This document shows positions 8,084 through 14,638 of a DNA stretch of 15,691 nt, piece by piece. The notes under the pieces were generated by a model that worked only from the letters and a program-made list of their open reading frames with translations, made no database searches and had not been told where the DNA came from. Every line of letters starts with the position of its first letter. The first letter of the stretch is position 1. The stretch comes from DATFGK01 sp046712825 (GTDB lineage Bacteria > Actinomycetota > AC-67): NCBI GenBank assembly GCA_046712825.1, contig JBKKCR010000242.1, forward strand, positions 1 through 15,691. Reading direction: 5' to 3'. The position numbers and the translations under genes are program-made.

Positions 8084-9036
8084 GACACGTCCTCCTCGAT
8101 CCCGCCGATGTCGACCGAGTCTCCATGCTCGCCGCGCTGAACCGCGAAGTACAGCTCCTCGAGCGTCGGCGTGCGCGGCTCGACCCGGGTGAGGCGAACG
8201 CCGCCCGTGGCGAGCGCGGCGATGATATCGGGCACTCGCCCGATATCATCCAGCTCGACGAGCGCGTGACCGTTGCGCTCGCACGATACGACGCCCTTCA
8301 GACGTTCGACCTTGGCGAACAGCCGGTCGCGGTCCTCCGCGTCGAGCACGACTTGCGGAGGCCAGTAGCGACTGGCGAGCTCGGCCGGCGAGCCGGAGAC
8401 GACGCTGCGGCCGCGTTCCATGATCACGACTTGATCGGCGATCCCTTCGGCCTCGAGCAAGAGGTGAGTGCACATGATGACGGTCTTACCGGTTGTCGCC
8501 ATCCAATCGATGTGGGCAAGCACGGAGCGGGCGGCTTCCGGATCGAGCCCGGCGGTCGGCTCATCGAGCAGCAGCAGGTCGGGATCGTGCAGGACGGCGC
8601 GCGCGAGGGCGAGGCGGCTCTTCATGCCGGTCGAGTAGCCGCCCACGCGAAGATCGAGAGCGTTGGAGATGCCGAAACGCTCGGCCGCCTCCGGGATCCG
8701 ACGTTGCCCCACGCCGAACAGGTCGGCGGCGTAACGGAGATTGTCCCGGCCGGTGAGGCGATCGTAGAGAGCCGGCTTCGCGGAGACCACGCCGCACCGC
8801 TGGCGGACCGCTTCGCCCTGTACGAGCGGATCCAACCCGAAGACCCGAACCGTCCCGTTCTGCGGCCGGAGTGCGCCGGTGATCAGGCGGACCGCCGTCG
8901 TCTTCCCCGCGCCGTTGGGGCCCACCAGAACGGCTACAGACCCCGCTGGAGCGTTGAGGGTTAGCTCGGCTATGGCGAGGACACGCCCGAACGAGCGGGC
9001 GACGCCTTCTAGCTGGACGACGGGGGTTTCGCTCAC
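8080..9036 (-). CDS. ABC transporter ATP-binding protein (ABC-2 exporter type)
   Basis: A 318-residue ATPase with Walker A GPNGAGKTT (39-47), signature YSTGMKSRL (134-142), Walker B LLLLDEPTAGLDP (155-167) and switch His191. STGMK in place of LSGGQ is common in DrrA/CcmA-like exporters. The Q-loop is unusual: GVVSAKPALYDRLT has Ala where Gln is normal. The C-terminal 100 residues form the extra domain typical of this class. It powers the permease encoded next, which starts within its stop codon. The start is uncertain: GTG 9036 gives a normal domain N-terminus, with AGGA 10 nt upstream and a possible TACGCT -10 box further up; ATG 9075 would add 13 residues but has no clear ribosome site. Confidence 0.88.
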   Translation of the reverse strand: MSETPVVQLEGVARSFGRVLAIAELTLNAPAGSVAVLVGPNGAGKTTAVRLITGALRPQNGTVRVFGLDPLVQGEAVRQRCGVVSAKPALYDRLTGRDNLRYAADLFGVGQRRIPEAAERFGISNALDLRVGGYSTGMKSRLALARAVLHDPDLLLLDEPTAGLDPEAARSVLAHIDWMATTGKTVIMCTHLLLEAEGIADQVVIMERGRSVVSGSPAELASRYWPPQVVLDAEDRDRLFAKVERLKGVVSCERNGHALVELDDIGRVPDIIAALATGGVRLTRVEPRTPTLEELYFAVQRGEHGDSVDIGGIEEDVS

Positions 9037-9131
9037 GCGTAGACGGTCCTGTAGTCGGGCCTCCGAGCGTACCATCGGCTCAGGAGCAGGGCTGCTCAAG
9101 GCCTTGTTGGCCCGTTTTTCAGTTGCGCTCC

Positions 9132-10451
9132 TTAGAAGGGGCAGCGGTCGCCGGCGGGGTCGTGATCGGCCCCGCAGAGCTGGACGCCCGTCTGATACGG
9201 GTGCGAGCCGGAGGGCGGTGCCGCGCCGATCTCGCCCGAGGTCTGTACATCCACGAACTCGAAGTCGAACTGAACCGAAGCCTCGTGATTCTCGATGTTG
9301 CCGAATCCGCGCAGGACCACGAACAGGAACGCCACCTGCACATAGTGGGCGTTCGCCCCTCCCGCCTGGGTGACCTCGTCGACGACGAGGACCGGGAAGA
9401 CGTAGGGGCACGAGAGTGCAGGCGTGTTCCGGTTGCACGTGATCGTACCGAGGTGACGCTCGAGCGAGGCGCGGTTACCCGATGCCGCGCCACAGTCCTC
9501 GGGTGTCGGATTATCGTTCGAAGGGTTGCAGTCGTGTGGCGAGAGAGCGACTTCGCCCTTATAGCCGTAGAGGATCTGGTCGACGAGCTCCGAGGTGCCG
9601 ACCGTGCCGTCACCTACGTCCTCGAAATCCAACCAGACGCGGTTGCCCGGCGATGCGCCGCACAACGCTTCGGGCATGGTGATCCGATGGATCGTCGTGT
9701 GACCGAGCGTCCCATCCGGAACGATGTACGACTTGTTCTTGTTGGGGTTGTGCGCCGACGTTCCACGCACGTATCCGCTACTGGTCGAGGGGAAGTGGAT
9801 CTGGGTCAGCTCTGCTTCGGTCGCACCGGTGAAGTTGAGATACTCGTCCCGGCCGAAGTAGCTGTTGTAGGTCGCCAGAGCCTCCGGAGTCTTCCCAGCG
9901 AAGAAGTAGTCGCTCCAGAGCGTGTACTGCTCGGTCTTGTCGCAGATGGCGATCGGCCGGAGACCTTCTCCGATGCTCTGGACGTAGCCCCAAGCCGCGG
10001 TCGAGCTCGAGATCGCACTTCCGTCGCCGAACCCCATCGCGCGGGAGAAGAAGCCCTGAGAAGTCAGTCGCCCGTCGTAGCGCACCTTCCCCGGCACATA
10101 TGAAGCCGTGCCGCACAGGGCAGGATCGGCCATCGTCACCTCGAAACCGTCCGGGGTGTCCGTCGGGTTGTGAAGCGATCCGGGATGGTTCTGCGTCAAG
10201 ACGTTCGTGGCATGCGTCTCGGCGGCGAACCGACCGGCTGTCGAGCACGGGTCGAGCAGGCCCAAGTTGAACTGCTGGGCGGCGTCGAGGACGGCCGCAT
10301 CCGTTCCGGTGATGATCATCCGCCGCGTGCCGAAGAGATTTCCGGCATCGAGCGTGAGCATCGCCGCGCCCATGAACGCGAAGACACACGTCGCGGTGAT
10401 GATCGAAGAGATCCCTCGCTGGTCGCCGCGGAGCTTCGACATCAGGCTCAT
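9132..10451 (-). CDS. TadG-like pilus-assembly / surface protein
   Basis: A 439-residue protein. The N-terminus LRGDQRGISSIITA, a hydrophobic helix (about 14-36) and LDAGNLFGTRRMI match the TadG-like N-terminal domain of the Flp/Tad pilus system, anchored in the membrane with the bulk outside. WGYVQSIGEGLRPIAIC near 155-172 also recurs in TadG-like proteins. The remaining ectodomain is unfamiliar and has ten cysteines, the last three residues from the C-terminus (DRCPF), suggesting disulphide stabilisation. The start ATG is one base after the TadE stop and is served by AAGGAA, so the two genes are co-transcribed. No von Willebrand A motif was seen. Its role as a minor pilin or as a cell-wall accessory protein is not settled. 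Confidence 0.78.
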   Translation of the reverse strand: MSLMSKLRGDQRGISSIITATCVFAFMGAAMLTLDAGNLFGTRRMIITGTDAAVLDAAQQFNLGLLDPCSTAGRFAAETHATNVLTQNHPGSLHNPTDTPDGFEVTMADPALCGTASYVPGKVRYDGRLTSQGFFSRAMGFGDGSAISSSTAAWGYVQSIGEGLRPIAICDKTEQYTLWSDYFFAGKTPEALATYNSYFGRDEYLNFTGATEAELTQIHFPSTSSGYVRGTSAHNPNKNKSYIVPDGTLGHTTIHRITMPEALCGASPGNRVWLDFEDVGDGTVGTSELVDQILYGYKGEVALSPHDCNPSNDNPTPEDCGAASGNRASLERHLGTITCNRNTPALSCPYVFPVLVVDEVTQAGGANAHYVQVAFLFVVLRGFGNIENHEASVQFDFEFVDVQTSGEIGAAPPSGSHPYQTGVQLCGADHDPAGDRCPF

Positions 10452-10452
10452 G

Positions 10453-10989
10453 TCAGTTTCCTTCCTCGCACCGGAACACGCCGCTGGAGGAGAACGTCAC
10501 GTTGTGATTGCCCCAGAGGGGGATGACGATCGCGTATTTCCCGCCGGCGCCCGGAACGGTGGCCGTGACGCGCACCAGGTTCCCGATCCCGGCTATGCCG
10601 CAAGGAGTAGGCGCACCCGCGTCGTTGCACTGGGTCCCGCCTGTGTCGTCGCAGATCTTGTTCCCGCCCGGATAGCTCGCCCCGTTGTCCGTGGAGTAAT
10701 CGATCGCGACCTGAACATCGCTGGCGTCGAACAGGCTCTGGGCGTCGCGAACACGATTCCTGACCTCGGCCTCGGCCCCGCCGACGGATGCGATTCGCGC
10801 CCCTTCCCGGGCAGCGGCGTGGAGACCCTGATTGCGGTTGAAAGCGATCCCGAACTGGATGATTCCAAAAACGAACATCAGCAGGATGCCGAGGACGATG
10901 GCCAGCTCGACGGCTGCAGCCCCGCCCTCGCCGCGCGCGGCGGGAGGAGGCTTCTCAGGGGTGTTCTGCAGTCGCACCTCGACCGACAT
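10453..10989 (-). CDS. TadE-like pseudopilin
   Basis: A 178-residue protein starting at ATG 10989 with GAGGAG 6 nt upstream. A short basic/proline leader (1-22) precedes GGAAAVELAIVLGILLMFV and GIIQFGIAF, then LHAAAREGARIASVG (57-71). This is the TadE signature: a type IV prepilin-like helix with Glu28 five residues after the expected prepilin-peptidase cut at Gly23, and the AAREGAR motif. The C-terminal domain has four cysteines (KIC, TQC, TPC, FRC) and a beta-rich end. TadE proteins are minor pseudopilins needed for Flp pilus assembly in other bacteria. It is followed at once by the TadG-like gene. No TadA ATPase, TadB/C or major Flp pilin is in the window. Confidence 0.87.
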   Translation of the reverse strand: MSVEVRLQNTPEKPPPAARGEGGAAAVELAIVLGILLMFVFGIIQFGIAFNRNQGLHAAAREGARIASVGGAEAEVRNRVRDAQSLFDASDVQVAIDYSTDNGASYPGGNKICDDTGGTQCNDAGAPTPCGIAGIGNLVRVTATVPGAGGKYAIVIPLWGNHNVTFSSSGVFRCEEGN

Positions 10990-11127
10990 GTGCTGCTCCT
11001 CAATCCTGGCCGCCTTTGCCTCAACTAACGCCGGGCGCCCGCTCTCAGTGACGACAAACACGCAGAGTGGGATCAAGGCGCATCGAGCACCAAGACGGCC
11101 AGGGTTGCGCTTGTGTCCGGAATCGAT

Positions 11128-11156
11128 GGTAAACGCCCGACTCCGGAACGTGTCAA
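11128..11156 (-). promoter_or_regulatory. Candidate promoter of the tadE-tadG unit
   Basis: On the minus strand, TTGACA (11156-11151) matches the -35 consensus. It is followed 17 nt later by TTTACC (11133-11128), a poor -10 box. The start would lie about 130 nt before the TadE ATG, leaving a long leader with no recognisable riboswitch. The 230-base gap 10990-11219 holds nothing else I can name. Confidence 0.28.
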
Positions 11157-11219
11157 TACAGACACTCTCCGTAACTGCCAGAACCGGAAATTTTTTGGGG
11201 AGAAAGCGAACCTTGCGGC

Positions 11220-11918
11220 TCAGAGTGGCCGTCTGCCGATGGCGATGACGCTTTGGCCGAAGGGTCGGAATCCGATCCGGTCGAGGGCCCGGCCGACGGG
11301 AACCGCCACCGACTCCGACAACCGGATCGTCATACGGGTCAGCCTGGTCCGGCCCAGAAGCCGGATGAACACGAACCATCCGATGGCGCCTATCGGGTTG
11401 AAGTACTGCACCCGCTCTATCTCGATGCCGGCGTGGGAGAGGGCCTCGGTCAGTTGCCGCCGCGAGTAGCGACGCACGTGGTGGTAGCGACGGTCGAGCT
11501 TCCCGTAAAGAGCCGCGTGCGCAGGGACGAGGATCGCGATCCTCCCGCCCGGCTTCACGAGGTCGCGGATCGATCGCAGCGCGGCCTCGTCGTCCTCGAT
11601 GTGCTCGAGCACGTTCATCGACACGGCCATATCGAAGTCCTCGCGCCCGGCCAGGGTCTCGACCCGGGAGCGGACGATTTCCACTCCGGGGAGAGCGAGC
11701 TTCTCGATGCGGTCGGCCAGACCGTTGTGCGGCTCCACCGCCACCACCCTGGTAGCGCGGGTGGCGAGGAAACGCGTGAAGTTTCCGCTCCCGGCTCCGA
11801 CTTCCACGACCGATCCGCCGACCGGCTCGAAAGCAGAGAGCACCCACTTCTGGTATCGCACGGCGCCGGCGAGGAGCTCCAGATCGAACTGCTCGTCGCG
11901 CGAGATCTTCTGATCCAC
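11220..11918 (-). CDS. Class I SAM-dependent methyltransferase
   Basis: A 232-residue protein with a Rossmann-type methyltransferase core. Motif I is VVEVGAGSGNFTRFL (37-51), the acidic end of strand 2 is VVAVEPHN (58-65), motif IV-like MAVSMNVLEHIED spans 97-109, and post-motif LVKPGGRIAILVPAH spans 120-134. The C-terminal region (YHHVRRYSRRQLTEAL, then a hydrophobic NPIGAIGWFVFIRLLG) is frequent in methyltransferases acting on lipids or glycan-linked substrates, but the substrate cannot be read. The chosen start GTG 11918 lies 7 nt after TACAAT with no Shine-Dalgarno, consistent with a leaderless mRNA. It is divergent from the Calx-beta genes, 96 nt apart, and is not tightly linked to the Tad genes downstream. 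Confidence 0.86.
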   Translation of the reverse strand: MDQKISRDEQFDLELLAGAVRYQKWVLSAFEPVGGSVVEVGAGSGNFTRFLATRATRVVAVEPHNGLADRIEKLALPGVEIVRSRVETLAGREDFDMAVSMNVLEHIEDDEAALRSIRDLVKPGGRIAILVPAHAALYGKLDRRYHHVRRYSRRQLTEALSHAGIEIERVQYFNPIGAIGWFVFIRLLGRTRLTRMTIRLSESVAVPVGRALDRIGFRPFGQSVIAIGRRPL

Positions 11919-11925
11919 GGGCCGG

Positions 11926-11931
11926 ATTGTA
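11926..11931 (-). promoter_or_regulatory. Candidate -10 box (TACAAT) giving leaderless methyltransferase mRNA
   Basis: TACAAT on the minus strand is one base from the TATAAT consensus and ends 7 nt before GTG 11918. Transcription would start on or next to the start codon. The 5' side is C-rich with no ribosome site, which supports the leaderless reading. No clear -35 was found. Confidence 0.48.
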
Positions 11932-11973
11932 CGGGCTGGAGCGCGAACCCCGGCGGCGACCGGTGACCCCTTG

Positions 11974-11979
11974 TAAGGT
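11974..11979 (+). promoter_or_regulatory. Candidate -10 box (TAAGGT) for the first Calx-beta gene
   Basis: TAAGGT fits TAnnnT and would give a leader of about 29 nt containing the AAGGGGGA ribosome site before ATG 12015. It lies 43 nt from the opposing TACAAT box, so the 96-nt gap would hold two back-to-back promoters. No good -35 is seen. Confidence 0.3.
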
Positions 11980-12014
11980 CGAGCCGTAAGCCCGAGACCG
12001 AGAAGGGGGATGCA

Positions 12015-12716
12015 ATGCGGCGCCTGAGCGGACGGACGCGGTGGCTCGGGATCCTCAGCGGGATCCTGCTCGTGGTCGTGTTGCCCGCGACTCCCGCATT
12101 CGCCCCCTGTCACGTCATCACCTTCGACGGCGACCCGTATTCGGCCGGAGAAGGCGCCGGGAAGGTGACGATCACCGTCAGCAACGGCGGAGGCCAGGGG
12201 ACGCCGACGGTGGACTACGACACGGTCAACGGGACGGCCAAGGCTGGGTCCGACTACGTGAAGTCCAGCGGCACGGCCCAGTTCGTCGAGGGCGACAGCG
12301 ACGTGACGTTCGACATCACGATCACGAACGACTCCGCCGACGAGCCCAACGAAGAGTTCGCGGTGCGCCTCAAGAACCAGAGCAACGGCGGCTGCAATCC
12401 GGCGCCGTTCATCCAGGAGGACACTGCCACTGTCACGATCGAGGACAACGACGAGAAGGCGATCGTTCAACCGACGCCGACGCCCACGCCGACCAAAACG
12501 AGCAGCCCGAAGCCCAAGCCGTCGACCGCGAGCGCGTCGCCCTCGCCGACGCCTACCTCACCCAGCCCGACCCCGACGACATCGAAGTCGCCGATCGCAG
12601 CGGTCCAGTCCGGCGACGGAGGGCTCTCCGGGGGAGCGCTGGCTGGCATCGTGGCGGCGACGGTGGTGCTCGGCGGCGGCGCAGCGTTCTGGGTTCGCCG
12701 CCGTTTCCTGATTTGA
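12015..12716 (+). CDS. Secreted, C-terminally anchored Calx-beta domain protein (first copy)
   Basis: A 233-residue surface protein. A signal peptide (1-30, cut after TPAFA) precedes one Calx-beta domain (about 31-146): VDYDTVNGTAKAGSDY, a core strand pair, NDSADEPNEEFAVRL and the closing TATVTIEDND. Calx-beta domains bind Ca2+ through such acidic loops. Cys32 and Cys127 may close the domain with a disulphide. A Pro/Thr/Ser stalk (150-198), a likely wall-spanning and possibly O-glycosylated region, leads to SGDGGLSGGALAGI, a hydrophobic helix (about 208-226) and the tail RRRFLI. There is no LPxTG motif. AAGGGGGA precedes the ATG. It is followed 63 nt downstream by a paralogue. The function is unknown; adhesion or wall structure is the usual inference. 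Confidence 0.87.
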   Translation: MRRLSGRTRWLGILSGILLVVVLPATPAFAPCHVITFDGDPYSAGEGAGKVTITVSNGGGQGTPTVDYDTVNGTAKAGSDYVKSSGTAQFVEGDSDVTFDITITNDSADEPNEEFAVRLKNQSNGGCNPAPFIQEDTATVTIEDNDEKAIVQPTPTPTPTKTSSPKPKPSTASASPSPTPTSPSPTPTTSKSPIAAVQSGDGGLSGGALAGIVAATVVLGGGAAFWVRRRFLI

Positions 12717-12718
12717 TC

Positions 12719-12749
12719 TTGCCTTTTGGGTCTCCTTGTCCCGTATCCT
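12719..12749 (+). promoter_or_regulatory. Weak candidate promoter for the second Calx-beta gene
   Basis: TTGCCT (12719-12724) and TATCCT (12744-12749, a TAnnnT box) are separated by 19 nt, longer than ideal. This would give a leader of about 24 nt before ATG 12780. Read-through from the first Calx-beta gene is equally possible. Confidence 0.25.
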
Positions 12750-12779
12750 GAAGGCCGGGTCGGGGGCGGGGGTTCATTG

Positions 12780-13538
12780 ATGCGAACCAATCGACGGATG
12801 CTTGTTTTCCTTCTTGCGTCCCTTGCCAGCTTCTTCATCCTCCCGGCCGTACCCGCTTGGGCATGCGGCACCGCCTCGTTCTCACCGGGGAACTACGGCG
12901 TCGGCGAGAACGAAGGGCACGTCACCTTGACCCTCACCTTGGCCCTGAACAACCCCGAGTCACGCACGCGCACCATCGGCTATCAGACCAAGACCGGAAC
13001 CGCGAAGAGCGGAGTCGACTTCGCCGCCGAGACCGGCTCAGTCACGTTCTCCCCCGGCTTCCACACGAAGACGTTCAGCATCTCGATCAAAGACGACTCG
13101 ACGCACGAGCCCGCCGAGCGATTCGAGGTCGAGGTGAAACCCGGACCGACCAACGGATGCATCGAGCCCGGGCCCGATGCATCCGTCACGATCCAAGACG
13201 ACGACCCCAAACCGAAGCCTTCGCCGACGCGAGACGAAGGATCAGACCCGCCTCCCGATTCCGAGCCCGATCCGTCGACGGGAGCGGCACCGGACCCGGT
13301 CGTCCCTGAGAGCTCCGATCCGGGAACTCCGACGCCATCTACGACTCCGTCGCCGACGGACGTCGAGTCGTCGCCGAGCCCAGAGCCGGCCGACGTGGCG
13401 GCGTCTGGATCCTTCGGTGATGGAGGGGGCCTGGGCGCGTTCGCGCTCGCCGGGATCGCGATCGGCACGATCGTGATCGGCTCGTTCGCGGTGGCCGCGC
13501 TACGGCGGCGCTTCTTGGTTACTCAGACGCCGAGCTGA
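12780..13538 (+). CDS. Secreted, C-terminally anchored Calx-beta domain protein (second copy)
   Basis: A 252-residue paralogue of the preceding gene. It has a signal peptide (1-28, cut near VPAWA), then a Calx-beta domain (about 29-142) with IGYQTKTGTAKSGVDF, DDSTHEPAERFEVEV and ASVTIQDDD. Cys29 and Cys127 occupy positions equivalent to the first copy. The stalk (143-207) is richer in Asp, Glu and Pro, so the spacer has diverged while the ends are kept. The anchor repeats the first copy's plan: FGDGGGLGAFALAGI, a hydrophobic helix to about 240, then LRRRFL with seven extra residues. The ATG at 12780 follows a GGGGG run. The last 20 nt overlap the convergent ferritin-like gene. Function is unknown. 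Confidence 0.86.
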   Translation: MRTNRRMLVFLLASLASFFILPAVPAWACGTASFSPGNYGVGENEGHVTLTLTLALNNPESRTRTIGYQTKTGTAKSGVDFAAETGSVTFSPGFHTKTFSISIKDDSTHEPAERFEVEVKPGPTNGCIEPGPDASVTIQDDDPKPKPSPTRDEGSDPPPDSEPDPSTGAAPDPVVPESSDPGTPTPSTTPSPTDVESSPSPEPADVAASGSFGDGGGLGAFALAGIAIGTIVIGSFAVAALRRRFLVTQTPS

Positions 13539-14595
13539 TCGTCTGCTCGATCTCGCCCTTACGGGCATCGAGCTCGTCGGCGAATCGCTCGTCCGCGGCG
13601 GAAGCCTCGTCGGGATCGATCGACTGGAAGTCGATGACTCCCATCTCTGCGTAGGCGCGCTGCACCTTCGGCCCCCACAGCCCGATGTCCTTAATCGTCG
13701 GCACGATCCGGGTGAACAAGAGCTTGCGGAACTCGACCATTATCGGAGCGTTGTCGACGTACTGTTGGAAGTCATCCTCTGGAAAACCGAGCCGCTGCCA
13801 GACCTCGGCGGCTTGGAACCGATCGCGCATCAAGAACGAGGCTTCGACGACGAACTCCTCGCGCTCGTCGCGTTCCTTCTGCGTGAGCTGGGGATAGTAG
13901 TCCTTGAGCGAGAGCCGCCCGAACGCGACGTGCCGCGCCTCGTCCTGCATCACGTACGCGTTGACCGCGCTCGCCAGCGGATTCGCGGAGAAGTCGCGGA
14001 TCAACCCGAACGCCGCGAGCGCGAGTCCTTCGATCAGCACTTGCATCCCGAGATACGTGAAGTCCCATCGCGAGTCGCGGATCACCTGCTCGAGCATCTC
14101 CTTGAGCGGTTCCGTGATCGGGTACGCGAGCTCAAACTTCTCGTGCAGGAGTCGCGAGTAGACCTCGACGTGCCTCGCCTCGTCGATCACCTGGGTGGCC
14201 GCGTAGAACTTCGAGTCGATGTCCGGCACGGTCTCGACGATCTTCGCGGCGCAGATCAAGGCGCCCTGCTCGCCGTGCAGGAACTGCGAGATCTGCCAGG
14301 CCTGGCCGTGATGACGGAGCTCGACCCGTTCCTTCGGCGTCATCTTGTTCCAAAGGTCCGTCCCGTAGATGCCGAGGTACTCGTCCGCGAGCTCCATCGG
14401 GTTCTCGGGATCGAGATCCTGCGACCAATCGATCCGGACCTCGGCGTCCCACTGCTTCTGCTTTCCCTTCGAGTACAGCGTGATGAGACGCTCACGCATC
14501 TCGTCGTACTCCCAGTTGAAGACGGTCTCGAAGGACCCGTTGACCGCCCACCCCGTCTGCTCCACCGGAAGCGTGTAGATGCGCTGCGTCGTCAT
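13519..14595 (-). CDS. Ferritin-like di-iron carboxylate protein (possible oxygenase)
   Basis: A 358-residue soluble helical protein starting at ATG 14595, with GGGAGGAG about 6 nt upstream; an earlier in-frame ATG at 14649 is disfavoured. Predicted metal ligands are Glu109 (HGEQG), Glu139/His142 (first DEARH), Glu189 (LIEG) and Glu219/His222 (second DEARH). This E...ExxH...E...ExxH layout is that of ferritin-like di-iron oxidases and oxygenases such as ribonucleotide reductase R2-like and AurF-like proteins. It may activate O2 for oxidation of an unknown substrate; no radical Tyr assignment is possible by eye. It is preceded by TATCAT at 14629-14624. The upstream Phd-like gene is only 43 nt away on the same strand, so read-through is possible. 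It is convergent with the second Calx-beta gene. Confidence 0.85.
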   Translation of the reverse strand: MTTQRIYTLPVEQTGWAVNGSFETVFNWEYDEMRERLITLYSKGKQKQWDAEVRIDWSQDLDPENPMELADEYLGIYGTDLWNKMTPKERVELRHHGQAWQISQFLHGEQGALICAAKIVETVPDIDSKFYAATQVIDEARHVEVYSRLLHEKFELAYPITEPLKEMLEQVIRDSRWDFTYLGMQVLIEGLALAAFGLIRDFSANPLASAVNAYVMQDEARHVAFGRLSLKDYYPQLTQKERDEREEFVVEASFLMRDRFQAAEVWQRLGFPEDDFQQYVDNAPIMVEFRKLLFTRIVPTIKDIGLWGPKVQRAYAEMGVIDFQSIDPDEASAADERFADELDARKGEIEQTISSASE

Positions 14596-14623
14596 GGCTC
14601 CTCCCGCCATCGTGCTCGGGCGG

Positions 14624-14629
14624 ATGATA
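14624..14629 (-). promoter_or_regulatory. Candidate -10 box (TATCAT) of the ferritin-like gene
   Basis: TATCAT on the minus strand is close to TATAAT and would give a leader of about 22 nt that includes the strong GGGAGGAG ribosome site. TTGAAT upstream is only 14 nt away, too close for a good -35, so the promoter call rests on the -10 box. Confidence 0.38.
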
Positions 14630-14638
14630 CCTCGCTGC

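Noticed and set aside
7235..8140. A 301-codon plus-strand open frame over the ABC permease
   Set aside because: Antisense shadow of the permease; highly charged sequence with no domain.
9092..9118. Possible terminator (GGCC-TTGTT-GGCC followed by CGTTTTT)
   Set aside because: The T-run is on the plus strand, where no gene ends here, and the stem is only four base pairs; both flanking genes are on the minus strand.
11168..11200. T-run (TTTTTT) in the gap upstream of tadE, checked as a terminator
   Set aside because: No stem longer than three base pairs precedes it on the plus strand, and no plus-strand gene ends there.
10453..12015. Long reading of the TadE frame running through the methyltransferase gene
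   Set aside because: The upstream part overlaps the methyltransferase in another frame; ATG 10989 with GAGGAG and the TadE leader marks the true start.
12471..12590. Repetitive CCGACGCC-type sequence, checked as a tandem repeat or CRISPR
   Set aside because: It is the coding sequence of the Pro/Thr/Ser stalk; the units are short and irregular and there are no spacers.
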